A stretch of 64,000 nucleotides of DNA from Orychophragmus violaceus (lineage: Eukaryota; Streptophyta; Magnoliopsida; Brassicales; Brassicaceae), in the NCBI GenBank assembly GCA_030180135.1, contig CM058239.1, positions 109,959,318-110,023,317 of the forward strand, read 5' to 3'. How positions within the stretch are numbered: the first letter of the stretch is position 1; each line of letters opens with the position of its first letter. The translations under genes and the position numbers were made by a program. This document shows positions 11,647 through 22,699 of the stretch, one piece after another. The notes beneath the pieces were generated by a model that saw only the letters and a program-made list of their open reading frames with translations, had not been told where the DNA came from and did no database searches.

Positions 11647-14600
11647 TTAGGTTGCTTGAGTTGCAAACCAGGTTTGCAAAGCGCCTGATTGAGTGGTAGA
11701 TGCTCGTGTCGGAAGAGATAAGAGCCTATTCCGAACGAGTCTGTCGATTCTTTTGGTCATGACCGAAGCTGGGATGTGAGATTCTCCATGATTCCTTGAG
11801 TTCCTTTCTCTCCATAGACAATAGATTGTTGTTTGGAAAAGATACCGTCCTATGAGTAGTTTCACTTTTCCATGGCTTGAGTCCAGTAGCGTGTGAATGA
11901 TCTCATTCCAATTTTCAGAGTACGTTGACCCTAGTAGATTCAGAGCCAATGATTTCCAGACTGCAGCAGAGTATTGACATTTGAAGAAGAGGTGATTGCG
12001 ATCCTCTAGGTCAGTCTTGCAAAGGCCACATGTAGGATTGTGTTGTGGATTCCATTTCATCATACGGATCCCTGTTGATAATCGATTAAGAACAGCCAAC
12101 CAAGAGACAACAGAGTATTTAGGTGTCGCAAAAGAAAACCAAATAACTCTGCACCAAGAGACGTGAGGGAGGCTGTGTCGGATCTGTTTCAGTGTTTCCT
12201 TGGAGCTGAATATTGATTTAAAATCATCTTTATACCGCCAGAGAACCTGATAGCGATCACTAGAAATGCCTCTAACTCGTATACGTCTTACCTCCTCTGC
12301 AATTTGTCTGAGAACAGGCGATCGATAGACTTTACCACAAAGCGATTGAATCGCTTTCTCAACTGAAGCGTCAATTTGAATACCCAAGTTTATGCATCCC
12401 CTTGTTCCTGTGAGATCAAGAATCCTTCCTAGTGAAGACCAATTGTCAAACCAGAAGGAGGTGCTTGAACCACTGTGAATTTCCACCTTACAAAGAGAAG
12501 CAGCCATTGTTCTGAACTTAAGTAACTTCTTCCACATCCATGAACCCTTAGAACTGTTTTTCTTAGTTGACCAAAATGAGCCTTTTTGAATCAAGTATCT
12601 ATTAATCCATTGAACCCATAAGGAATCTGGTTCGGATAGAATTCTCCAAATCAGTTTTAAGCAACTTACATCATTGGCTTCCGAGATCGATTTCAAACCC
12701 AAGCCTCCCTCTTCTTTAGGTTTTGATACTTATTTCCAACTAACTTTTGCTTTCTTAGAGTTTTATTCCGGGCCCGACCAAAGGAAGGCAGAACATAACT
12801 GATCAATCTCTTTTATGCATCCATTTGGTAGTCGAAATGCCGAGATCCAAAAATTGGTTAAGCTATGAATAACCGATCCAATGAGTTGCAAACGGCCAAC
12901 AAAAGATAAGTGTCTAGCTGTCCATGAGCTGATTCTGGATCGTACCTTTTCAATAAGCGGGTTGTAGTCCGAAACGTTCATCCTTTTTGTCATCAGCGGT
13001 AGTCCCAAATAACGTACCGGTAAGCTTCCACACTCAAAAGTGAATTGGTCCAAGATCTGCTCCTTATCTTGATCCTTTACTCCAGCCATATAAATTGTTG
13101 ATTTTCCCATATTTATAGCGAGACCAGAGACTGCTGCAAATCTTTAAAAAACTTCGAGTATAGCATCAATGGATTGTTTTCTTCCATCTGCGAAGACTAG
13201 GAGATCATCCGCAAAACACATATGAGTTAGACGCATATCTTGGCAGTAGGGATGATAACCTATTTTCTTCACAACAGCTGCATTATCAAGAATTTTGGAG
13301 AGAACTTGCATACATATCACAAATAACTAAGGGGGACAATGAACACCCTTGACGTAGACCTCTTTCACTACGGAAATATCCAGCCAACTCGCCATTCACT
13401 TGGACTGAGAAAGTGGCAAGTGTGATGCATCTTCTGATCCATAGAACAAACTTCTCTGGAAACTTAAGGGCAGAGAGAATATCCAAGATAAATGGCCATT
13501 GAACTGAATCAAAAGCTTTTGAGATATCAATATTAAGAGCGCACCTTGAAGAGATGTTGTCCTTATGGTAGCTTTTAACTAGTTCAGAAGCTAACAGTAC
13601 GTTTTCCATCAGAAGACGCCCTTTAACGAAAGCCGACTGATTTGGTGAAATGAATTTAGGAAGCAGCCGTTTGAGACGATTTGCCAAGATCTTTGAGATC
13701 ACCTTGTAGATGACGTTGCAGCAAGATGTGGGCCTATAGTCTTTTATTTTCTCCGCTGATTCTTTCTTTGGTATAAGAGCAAGAATTGTGGAATTTATTC
13801 CTGTTGGAAGAAAACCGGTATAAAAAAAGATTGGATCGCCACCACAAACTCTTTTCCAATAACCGACCAAGCTGCCTTATAGAATTCGCAAGTGAAACCA
13901 TCCGGACCCGGAGATTTATTTCCAGCCATGGCAAATAACACATTTTTAATCTCTTCACCTGATACATTCTGCATTAACAGGTCCTTATCTTCCTGGCCGC
14001 ATTTGAATCCCAACAGATTTTCCATTTCCTCAATCGGCATATGCTCCACGCTTTCCACTCTATGCGCTAAGAAACCATGAAAGTGGTCGACAGCCACCCT
14101 CTTTAATTCATCCTGAGTATTAACACAAGTACCATCATCTTGTTTCAGCTCTTTGATACTGTTTCTAGCTTTCCTTACAGTGGCGACATTGTAGTAATGT
14201 CTATTGTTTCCATCTCCCACTTTGAGCCAATGGATCTTGGCCTTTTGACTTATGACTTTCTCTTCTATACCCGAAAGTAGGTTCCATCTATCATATGCTT
14301 GAGATTCCATTCTCATCGCTTCTTGTGAAGGATTCAGAAGTGTGTTGTTCTGGCACTCACATAGAGTCTCATAAGCGATCTTTGTTTTCTTAGAAATATC
14401 CAATATATGCTCCTTGCTTAACTTCTTAATGAGAGGCTTGAGAAGTTTTAGCTTTTTGAAAATCTGTACATCGCCGAGGTTGAGTTATAAATCTCCGTGG
14501 ACTCTTTCCAGAAACCATCTACCACCTGGACAAAGTCGTGGTGCTCTGCAACTGCGTTAACGAACTTAAAAGGACGTTTTATCTTCTGATAGTCTTGAAG

Positions 14601-15315
14601 AATACGGATACGGCAGCGTAGATGGTCTGAGCATCCTCCAGATTCAAAGACGCAATAACTCTCTGGAAAATTGCCGATCCATGCTTGATTCATCAGAGTT
14701 CTGTCCAGCTTCTTGCATACCAGTCCTTCATCTCTTTTATTACACCACGTCAACTTTGGGCCATGAAATCCCATATCCATTAGTGAGCAATACCGTGTTA
14801 TATCTTGAAAATCTCTCATTCCTGGTGGGATTGATGGAGATGTCTCAAAATCCGAATGCTCATCAATGTCTAATATCTCATTAAAATCACCAAAAACCAG
14901 CCACGGGAGCTTTCGAAACAGTGGTTAATCCTGATGACTTTTAATGTCCTCCCATAATTCTTTTCTTTCTTCTACCGTGTTACTAGCGTAAACAAAAGAA
15001 CACATCATCTCCTTCTCCATTCCTTGCATCATAACCAAACAAGTGATCATTTGTTTACTAGTAAAACAAGGGGTGACCCTCACTTTTGGACTCCAAATCA
15101 CCCAAATCCTTCCCAGTCTATTGCTTCCATAGTTTGATATAAATGACCAATCCCTGAATACCGATGAAGCTATCCGAAGAGCCTTGCTTTCCTTAACTCT
15201 TGTTTCAAGCAAACAATCAAATTCTAAATCTTCTTTTTTTAATCCAATTGCGGACCACTGTATGTTTTTCGATCTTATTAAAACCACGAACATTCCAGAA
15301 GAATCCTGACATCAT
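11647..15315 (-). pseudogene. LINE ORF2: endonuclease, RT, zf-RVT
   Basis: Starts at ATG 15312-15310 or 15315-15313 with MSGFFWNVRG. Endonuclease landmarks are NVRGFN, LLETRV (near 15205), GDFNEIL (near 14885-14905) and CSDHLR (near 14630). The linker has KIHWLKVGDGNNRHYYN near 14220. RT shows YRPTSCCNVIYKVISKILANR (13740-13675), NIDISKAFDSVQW near 13500, GLRQGCSLSPL near 13345 and the catalytic FADD at 13204-13215. The C terminus (12702-11647) holds RNLFF-type zf-RVT residues, with CGLCK and HLFFKC near 12010. Frameshifts fall near 15270, 14900, 14410, 13800, 13285 and 12750. The enzyme would nick DNA and copy the LINE RNA at the nick; this copy cannot do so. Confidence 0.92.
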
Positions 15316-15507
15316 TGGTTTCTGCGCGCGTTCGTTTTATTCTGAAAAATAGGGCCTCCTATCTTTGTTTTCTTAGCGGTATCAGAAATGTACTTGTGAT
15401 TCTCTTTGGAACATCTCGGCAAAGTTTGACGTAGGACTGTTTTTTCCTTCTCCTTAACAATATTTTTCCCATTTTCCTTATAGCTTTCAACCCTCGTAGT
15501 CTCCATC
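15312..15507 (-). pseudogene. LINE ORF1, C-terminal piece
   Basis: Last 64 or so codons of ORF1, cut from the rest by the CACTA element. It is Lys-rich and ends NARRNQ with a TGA at 15314-15312 that overlaps the ORF2 start. The upstream codons at 18515 and beyond (EDFEI) would join here after removal of the transposon and one ATC copy. The frame across the junction was not verified. Confidence 0.75.
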
Positions 15508-16164
15508 CACTACAAGAAATTTGAGTATAGCAATAGAATATAGCATTTTAACATATTCTGCTATAGTAAATACGAAACTTTTTTATTATAGCGTTTTCAA
15601 AAAAATAAACGCTATGTATAGGTTGTCATAATTTTTATTTTTGTTACGCTTTTGGGTAACTTTGTTTACATAGCACTTTTATCCTCGTAAACGCTATGCA
15701 TTCTTTTGGCGGAGAAAACTAAAAATTGCCCGCTACTTAGACAAATTTTAGCTCTCTTTTTTCACTTTGGCTCCAAAATTATTTGGTTTTGGCACCAAAA
15801 TTTTTGGTTTTAGCACCAAACTTTTCTGCCTTATATCAAAAACCTAAACTTTTGTCTTATTTTTTTTTCATCTTCCTTTTCTCCTCATCTCAGCCTCCAC
15901 CAAATACTTTTTCGTTTGTTCTCATCTCCTTCCTCCGCTTCTTCTCCTCCCTGCGTCTTCACCTCCTTTTGGCGGTTGGCGGAGTCACTGAATTACTCCG
16001 GCTATTCTCCGTCGCTTCGTCTCCTTCTTCCTCCATTCGAACATATAAGGATAAGTAATTTCGAGAGCTTTCAATTAAGGTCTCTTACTCCCTCTTTGCT
16101 CGTGTCTGGTCTCGTGAAAAGATCGAGCCAAAGACTATGAACTAGTGAGGCATCTAATTGCGGA

Positions 16165-16412
16165 TCGTGTCTTTCAATTCTGGGTTCGTGTTTAGGGTTC
16201 TTATCTGTGATCCCTCAATTTCACCACTAATCTGTGATACTATTTTATCTCAATATCGTGGTGTTCGTGTTTAGGGTTCTTATTTCACCACTAATCTGTG
16301 ATACCATTTTATCTCAATTTTGGGTTCTTATCTGTGATCCCTCAATTTCACCAATTCTGGGTTCGTGTTTAGGGTTCTTATCTGTGATACCATTTTATCT
16401 CAATATCGTGGT
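16165..16412. repeat. Short tandem repeat block inside CACTA
   Basis: Imperfect repeats of GGGTTCGTGTTTAGGGTTC plus TTATCTGTGATNCC and CTCAATTTCACC, about 60-90 bp per unit and three to four units. They lie just upstream of the LAZ1-like fragment and may be part of a captured 5' region that has been duplicated. Confidence 0.75.
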
Positions 16413-16423
16413 GTTTCTATGTA

Positions 16424-16530
16424 CTGTTGGAGAAATTGCTCTTGCAATATTTCATATTTATAGACATCTCCTGAATTACACGGAACCTACTTATCAGAGA
16501 TATATTGTACGCATCATCTTCATGGTTCCA
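16424..16530 (+). pseudogene. Captured exon of a LAZ1 / DUF300 (TMEM184-like) gene
   Basis: Translation reads AIFHIYRHLLNYTEPTYQRY and then IVRIIFMVP, with GTTAGT after the last codon as a possible splice donor. This matches the conserved IYRHLLNYTEPTYQR block of plant LAZ1-like membrane proteins (DUF300 / organic-solute-transporter-alpha family), recognised from memory. Only this one exon is present, so no functional protein can be made. It stands in the same orientation as the APC5 fragment and directly upstream of it, so read-through transcripts could fuse the two. Confidence 0.75.
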
Positions 16531-16724
16531 GTTAGTATTCTCATCTCTAATCTGTTTAAATTGTTTAGTCTTCAACATGTTCTTGATTGTTTTCTTCTCC
16601 CCTCCCAGAATTGAAACGTATAGTCTCTATTTCGTTAGTATTTGATATGTTCCTGTCAAAGCATTGCTAATTCTTTTTTAACTTTGATCTCCTTGTAATT
16701 TTATGTCAGTCATGGAAGTTCATT

Positions 16725-17812
16725 CTCTTCAAGTTCGATTGAAAGTTTCCTTGAACAGCTTCAGAATTTAGCCCCTGAGTTACATCGTGTAATGTCTTGC
16801 TTTTTATATTTTCCTTTGTAGTGGATTCAGAAGTCATTCAATCTTTGATATTCTTACATGTTGTTTATGGCATTGCAATGTTGCAGGTTTATTTTTTGCG
16901 TTACTTGAATAAGCTTCACAGCGATGACTATTTTGCTGCTTTGGACAATCTCCTGCGTTACTTTGATTACATGTAATCTGTACTCTTAGCTGGTTTCCTA
17001 TGCTGCATGTAATGATAATAATGATAATAATAATATTTCTGATGGAGGCTCTTATCGCTGGCATGTGACTTCTGTAAATGTCCAGTTGTGTTTGCCTGTT
17101 AGATATGTGGCACTAGACTCTGTGTTTCAAACATGAGCTGATCCATGATCCATTGTCTAAAAGTGCAGGGACTGAGGGATTTGACCTTGTTCCTCCTTCA
17201 ACTGGTTGCAACATGTATGGAAGGTACGAGATTGCTTTGTTATGTTTGGGAATGATGCATTTCCGCTTTGGGCATCCTAATCTGGCTCTAGAGGTGAGCA
17301 TTAATTCTCCTGGTAGCTTCTATTGCTAAACAATTGTTCTTGACATATAAATCCTGCCTGGATGAACCAAATTGTACATTGGATAGTTTACTGGGCTGTT
17401 GACAAGGCTAGTAATAAGTGATATGCATTTGTATTGTATCTTGAATGTCTTCATCTCACACGTTAACTTTGATATATACTTGAAATCATAATGAGCTACT
17501 TAAATCATACTTCTATGCATATACAACTTTTACTAGATAAACTTGAAATACTTGTGAGCTTGTTATGGTGTCTTAGCCTTGGTATATTCTTCTAAACATT
17601 TGTGAGCTTGTTTTGGGTAGATAAAGATGCAACATTAACCTTCCATCGTCACTGTATAAATTGAGAACTACTGGACTTGCTATCTTAACTTCATATTCAC
17701 AAATGCTGTCACTAGACATGAAATAGGGCCTTATAATTGTTTAGTTTCCTCATTATATGCTTTCTGCTTAATCGTAGGTTTTGACTGAAGTTGTGCGTGT
17801 ATCGCAGCAGGT
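16725..17812 (+). pseudogene. APC5: Captured fragment of APC5 (anaphase-promoting complex subunit 5)
   Basis: Four exon pieces separated by GT...AG introns: IESFLEQLQNLAPELHR (near 16734-16787), VYFLRYLNKLHSDDYFAALD continuing to LLRYFDY (16886-16972), GTEGFDLVPPSTGCNMYGRY continuing to FGHPNLALE (17169-17295) and VLTEVVRVSQQ (17778-17810). This is the TPR-containing middle of plant APC5, a scaffold subunit of the APC/C ubiquitin ligase of the cell cycle. The retained introns show that genomic DNA, not cDNA, was captured. The exon ending FDY runs into ATGTAATC where the donor should be, so splicing there may be damaged. The start and the rest of the gene are missing. Confidence 0.88.
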
Positions 17813-17849
17813 ACATGCTCACTTTATTCATCTGATCCAAGTTCTGACA

Positions 17850-18032
17850 CCGCTGTCTTGTTTCTGGTATTTACCGCTAGTTACCACGCACTGGAGAGAA
17901 GAAAAGCTAGAAAAGGAGGAAAAGAAGCAACCAAGAGAGCTGCAGCTACACAACATTCTAGCAAGAGTTCTTCAGCTGATGCAGTAGGTACTAGAATTGC
18001 TTGGCCGAATAACAAGCTAGTTTTTATCTAAA
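17850..18032 (+). pseudogene. Possible third captured fragment, unrecognised
   Basis: A 60-codon open frame reads DTAVLFLVFTASYHALERRK, then a Lys/Arg-rich part and KSSSADAVGTRIAWPNN before TAA. It starts after the APC5 exon and is unlike APC5. I do not recognise it. It could be an exon of another captured gene or a chance frame. Confidence 0.35.
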
Positions 18033-18514
18033 CATTTCGTCTTATCAAATGTGTCTTGAATATGTGTTTTAAGTATGAACTTGTTGTAAGATGTTTTGGG
18101 TTTAATGCTATGAAATGTGTTTCACTTTTCTATTCATGATATTATCAGATTTCAGAAATTGAAACATGTTTCATATTTTAGCAAATTAGATCATACAAGA
18201 ATAAAAAATCACAGCGATTCAAAATAAAATGCTATAACAAAAACTGCTGTATACAAAATACATAATAACAGAAATAAAACGCTATCAAATATATATAGAA
18301 AATATATTATAACAGAAATTAAACGCTATTACTTCATTTACTATTGCACTAACAAAAGCGCTATTGTAAATATCTAAAATATAGCATAACGAAAAAACGC
18401 TATGTAAAGGTCACAATCTATTATAACGGCCGCAGATAGAGCGTTTAACAAACCGCTATGATAGCAATATATAGCGTTTTTTGGACGCTATATATACTCA
18501 AATTTCTTGTAGTG

Positions 18515-20015
18515 ATCTCAAAATCTTCTTCAGCTGAATGGACCAGCTCATCCTCATTTTCTTTAATCTGATCACTTTCTTCTTTGTCCATGATTTCCCC
18601 TTCTTCTCCCATGTTACTCAATACCGAATATCTTGAGTTAGACAGTATAGAGACTTGTCCAAATTTGAGATCAGTATGCTTCTTTTCCGGTGTTCTACTA
18701 GCATTCTTCGGAGAAATAAACCCTGCCTCATCATCTTCAACAACATTAGCTATGCATTTTTCCCCAACCATATTCGATTCCTTCAAAGTCTGCTCATCAG
18801 AAACACTTTCCTCCTCTGTACTTGTCTCCTTTGTAGTCTCATTCTCCTTTGAAACCTCATTTTTACCAGCATCTTTCATCGCAGTTTCTACAACATCCTT
18901 AACTGCAATGTCCTCTAACTTTCTCTGTTTTTCTTCTTTTTTTCACCTAAATCTGAGAAACAAGCCTTTGTTAAATGCCCCCATTTACCACATTTGATGC
19001 ACTTTGATGGGAGCTAAGGGTAAGAGTACTCAACCAAGGTTTCTACCCCCTGCAAATTGAACTTCATTGCTTTCGGCAGTTCTTTCGTTAAATCAGCTAT
19101 AACGAAAACTTTTGCTATCTTAAAATCAGAGCATTGAGCAGTCTCTGGGTGAAGTCTGTCGGGTTTACCTACATGGCTAGAAACGAAACTAAGACCCTTC
19201 CAAGAATACATATTCATTGGCACATTTCGTAGGTGTACCCAAAGAGGAACTGATTTGATTTCGGGCTGCACATCCTCAACGAATGGAGACCACTTCGCCA
19301 TCACCACCGGAATGTCGGCCAGATTCCACATGCCCCTTCTCATCACACGGTTTCTGATTGATGGATTAGATATTCGAAACTTCATCGTTGCAGCATTAAC
19401 AACAAATACGTCAATCATATCCTCCTTATTCCCAAGAGCCCAAATCTTGTTAACAATTGCGTGGATCTTCGCAACATGGGGGGATTTTGCAAGGAACCTG
19501 CCTATTAAAAAGTCTTCTCATAGTGGAGCAGCGTCGAGGAGAATCTCATCAGGGACCGTCACCGATCCTACTCCATCAACCATATAAACTTCCATATCAT
19601 ACTTCATTAGACTCTTTTTCTTCTGTAGCAAGTTTGCCCAAGAACCACCAGATTTGATTTCTGAGGCAGATATAGATTGCTGTTGTGTCCCCTCTGATCC
19701 GCCTCCGACAGCCATGACACCCTCCGGATTCATGAGACTGTGCCGGAGTTGACTCGATTGTACTGTAGAAACGGAAGCTCTTGAGTCCTCCTTCATCGGA
19801 TCTTTAACATGCTGGGAAATCTCCTCCGAGCCTCCCTCTTCTTCAGTCCCTTTCTCCATACTTTCTCCCTGGTTTGTACTGCTGTATGTAGCTTTTCCAT
19901 CCACCAGAGCATCTGTTATTAGCTGAGCATGGTTCTCCGACTTATCTCCGCCGAGTAAAGTTGCAGGTTTCGCCGGAGGTGTAGAGACAGGTGGTCCCTG
20001 AAGTGATGATTCCAT
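18515..20015 (-). pseudogene. LINE ORF1 (DUF4283-like, CCHC knuckle)
   Basis: Likely start is ATG 20015-20013 (MESSLQGPPVSTPP). The N-terminal third is low-complexity, Ser/Glu-rich. A stop (TGA, reading APL*EDFLIGRFL near 19517) stands where family members usually have Trp, consistent with a TGG to TGA change. The DUF4283-like domain spans about 19500-19020 (FLIGRFLAKSPHVAKIHAIV, then FRISNPSIRNRVMRRGMWNL). After a further stop comes the knuckle CIKCGKWGHLTKAC (18998-18957), then an acidic tail to the CACTA border. ORF1 proteins of this type bind LINE RNA. A frameshift near 18925 splits the tail. Confidence 0.85.
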
Positions 20016-20157
20016 CACTTTTGCACCAGAAGGAGGTGCTTTTCCACCGAAAGAATCGCAAGCAAATCGCACTTTTTCACTCTTTCTCTCTAAGCACTTT
20101 TTCACTCCATAAGCATTTTCCGTTATTATAGCCTTTAGAAGAAAATATAGGAAAATA

Positions 20158-20963
20158 CTTAGGTTCACCCCTAAAGTGAACTCATTTGTTCACCCCCACT
20201 TTTTTAAGCAATAAAAATATAACATGTAATATTATATTAAAATAAAATTACAAAATTAAAATTAAATAATTAACCACATTCAAATATTTTATAAAATATA
20301 TAATAATATACATCAATATTTATATATTTTTAGAATTTATAAAATGAAGTTTAGATTTTAAGGATTAGGGTTTAGAGTTAGGGTTTAAGCCCTTTAGAGT
20401 TTAGGGATTAGGGTTTAAGTCCTTTGTGGTTTAGAGTTTAGGGTTTAAGCCCTTTAGGATTTAGGGATTAGAGTTTAGAGATTAAGAGCCCTTTGGGCTT
20501 AGGGTTTAGGGATTATGGTTTATTTTTTATTTTTTTTAAGGTTTACATATTAAGATTTAAGGATTAAGGTTTAGTTTTTTATTTTAATTTGTTTTAGATT
20601 TTTAAATTAGGGTTTATGGTTTAGAAATTTAGGGATTAGGGTTTAGATTTTTTAAATTTTTAAGATTTACAAGTTGGGTTAAGAGACTATGGTTTAGTAC
20701 AAAATTTTTATTGTTTTAGGTTTTCAAATTTTGTTTAGGGTTTAGTATTTAGGGTTTAGAAATTAAGATTTATGTTTTAGTTGTTTTTATAAATTAGTTT
20801 ATTGTTAATTTTTATTTTTTGTCTAAAATAAAACTATTTTGTTTTTTTTATTTTTAAATTTTTTTAATTTTTAATTATTTTTAATATTAAATTATAGTAA
20901 TTATTTAATTGGTTGATAAAGGAGGGGTGAACAAATGGATTCACCTCTAGCGGTGAACCCAAG
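20158..20963. mobile_element. TA-flanked MITE with about 38-bp inverted ends
   Basis: The left end CTTAGGTTCACCCCTAAAGT and the inverse of the right end, CTTGGGTTCACCGCTAGAGG, match along some 38 bp down to CATTTGTTCACCCC. Both ends are flanked by TA (20156-20157 and 20964-20965), as in Tc1/mariner-type insertions, though one TA pair is weak proof. The interior has no coding frame. It lies at the 5' border of the LINE and may have inserted in its leader. Confidence 0.7.
20355..20770. repeat. Degenerate telomere-like TTTAGGG repeats
   Basis: Inside the MITE, dozens of variants of the plant telomere unit occur (GGGTTTAG, GGATTAGGGTTTA, GGGTTTAAGCCCTTTAG). At 20380-20490 they form a higher-order unit of about 50 bp with CCCTTT. 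The repeats are irregular and internal to a transposon, so this is not a chromosome end. Confidence 0.8.
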
Positions 20964-20965
20964 TA

Positions 20966-21126
20966 TTACTCGAAAAAATAACAATGAATTGGAGATACCC
21001 TAAAATCAATTAGGCCCAATAACATAAACTACCTAAAATATTAAATTCAAGGGATTTCTCTTACATTTATTAATTTTATATTTGTTTTCAGTTGTTATAT
21101 ATGCAGTGTCTGTCTTACATTTAAAA

Positions 21127-21191
<65 letters not shown>

Positions 21192-21484
21192 TTTTTATAA
21201 CCGTATGAATTCTAAAAGTTTTTTAGTCTCAAAGATTAATCCAACGAGATCTTACATTCGGGTACACGTTCGGATTTTTTTCTTCTAAATTTAAAACACA
21301 GCTAAATGGCTAACTAAACATAGTTAAATAATTTCACGCTTGAAGGTTGCCTAAACCAATAGGGTGATTCATCTTACAATCATTTGATTTTTATATATAT
21401 ATTTATATTCTTTACTTTATATTCTTTGGGTGTTTTTTCACTAATACAATATTGTTTCATATATATTTTTATTCATATGATGAC
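20966..21484. other. AT-rich spacer
   Basis: No gene is recognised. It contains the TA microsatellite described separately and short AT-rich tracts up to the Tat LTR at 21485. Confidence 0.6.
21130..21188. repeat. (TA)n microsatellite
   Basis: About 59 bp of uninterrupted TA dinucleotides. The apparent Tyr-Ile frame across it is an artefact. Confidence 0.97.
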
Positions 21485-22039
21485 TGTGAGATCAGAGATT
21501 CACACCAAGGATTTGTAATCGTGGATTTTGACTTTTTATATAAAAGATGATATAGAATTCCTATGAATCAAAGACTTTATTGAGGTTTAACGTCGAGATA
21601 GAACAAACACAGTCGATTAGAGAGTACAAAGTATGAGAATCGAGCTATCTAGTCGAAGTGTTCTTGATTAGGGTTGGAATGTCTTGAATGAATCTCCACT
21701 TCTTCTTTAAATAGTCCTCGACTTTGATCTCCTTGTTCCGATCTACCAGTTTCGCCAGGATAACGATCTCCGAGATTCGCGGGAATCTGCTTAACTGACG
21801 AAGACCAGGTCGTTCTTTTTTTTTTTGTCGTTCTTCCTATTCATCCTCTTTTATCGAGCTCGAGCTCGATCGCATCTCTTTTCGATGTTATTTGGGCCTT
21901 GGTCAAATCATGGTCGCATGGGCCCTGAATCTGTGACAGTCGATCTAGTTTCTTTGATTGTGGATCGGGCTCATAATTATGGGCCCTTGTTTTGTTTGTT
22001 AATGTGCCGGATTTCCTAGAGGGAAATCCAGCACAAACA
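21485..22039 (-). repeat. Tat element LTR, left copy (3' LTR in element sense)
   Basis: 555 bp, TGTGAG...ACAAACA on the + strand. Relative to the right copy it has an extra T-run plus GTCGTTC near 21810-21832 and about 25 substitutions. The palindromic GAGCTCGAGCTCGA near 21857 is shared by both copies. Confidence 0.92.
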
Positions 22040-22062
22040 ATAGTCCCCCAACCTATTAACTC
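22040..22062 (-). other. Polypurine tract of the Tat element
   Basis: On the - strand, AGGTTGGGGGACTAT lies against the 3' LTR, the expected site for priming plus-strand DNA. It supports the - orientation. Confidence 0.65.
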
Positions 22063-22699
22063 GGACGAGTCGAGGTTAATGGGCGGTGGACGTCCTCGGG
22101 AAGACGTGTGTGTGCCTCGGGTGTTGAAAAACCTAATGATTACTTTCGCCCCGTCCGTAGATTTAATTTCAATCGAACGGCCGAGATCTAGTGCGTGGAT
22201 CAAGCTATCCTGCTCTCAGCGCGTTGGCAGCTATGGCGAATATTTGTTAAGAAGATCTCATCATCTACCATCGATTTAGACGACCGGTAACGGTTGAGAT
22301 CTCTGGATTCATATAGTTCTTATCGACCTCGATTTACGCGGATGTGACTTAATCATCAGCCGCTTACTCACATCCGTCGATCTCAAGGAGTTGGAGGATC
22401 TTAACTGCTTCGATCTCCTCGTAATGATTACGAATTTGAAATCGAACGGTTGAAATCTTTGGATACGAAAGATCCCATAGATCTCGTGGGTGGGGCAGCA
22501 CGAGATGGCTTTAAAGGGAAGTTACCTTGCACGAATCCCATTACTGCTCGCAATACAAATCGGCAAGGTAACTCTTCTCTTTTACTTTATTTGTCGTTTG
22601 TTATTTTCTGTTTCTTGCTATAGATTTATCATCTCAAAGTGTTCGCTCTCTAGAACTCTCTATCTCTTCTTCTTCTCCGATTTCGATACATCGTCTACT

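Larger units (their letters stand above)
15508..18514. mobile_element. Non-autonomous CACTA (En/Spm) element with captured genes
   Basis: Ends are CACTACAAGAAATTTGAGTA at the left and its inverse TACTCAAATTTCTTGTAGTG at the right, a perfect 20-bp inverted repeat. The 3-bp duplication ATC flanks it (15505-15507, 18515-18517). Subterminal copies of AACGCTAT and ATAGCGTTTT in both orientations fill the first 200 and last 300 bp, as expected for transposase-binding regions of this superfamily. There are no TnpA or TnpD codons. The interior carries fragments of at least two cellular genes with introns, so it is a gene-capturing element that must be moved by a transposase from elsewhere. Confidence 0.95.
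11531..20150 (-). mobile_element. L1-type LINE, nearly full length, split by CACTA
   Basis: Read on the - strand from about 20150 to the A-tail (T-run at 11531-11541). It keeps the standard plant LINE layout: ORF1 with a DUF4283-like domain and one CCHC knuckle, then ORF2 with endonuclease, RT and zf-RVT. The CACTA transposon 15508-18514 sits in the ORF1 tail; without it the LINE is about 5.6 kb. ORF1 stop and ORF2 start overlap as ATGATG at 15310-15315. Scattered frameshifts and stops leave it inactive, but it is far less decayed than the LINEs at 1-8760. The 5' boundary is approximate. Confidence 0.9.

Noticed and set aside
16424..17812. Functional APC5 or LAZ1 gene
   Set aside because: Only internal exons are present, within CACTA ends, with a damaged exon border and no start or end of the genes.
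20355..20770. Telomere or chromosome end
   Set aside because: The TTTAGGG units are degenerate, short and enclosed by transposon ends with other DNA on both sides.
21082..21288. Small protein with Tyr-Ile repeat
   Set aside because: Produced by the TA microsatellite.
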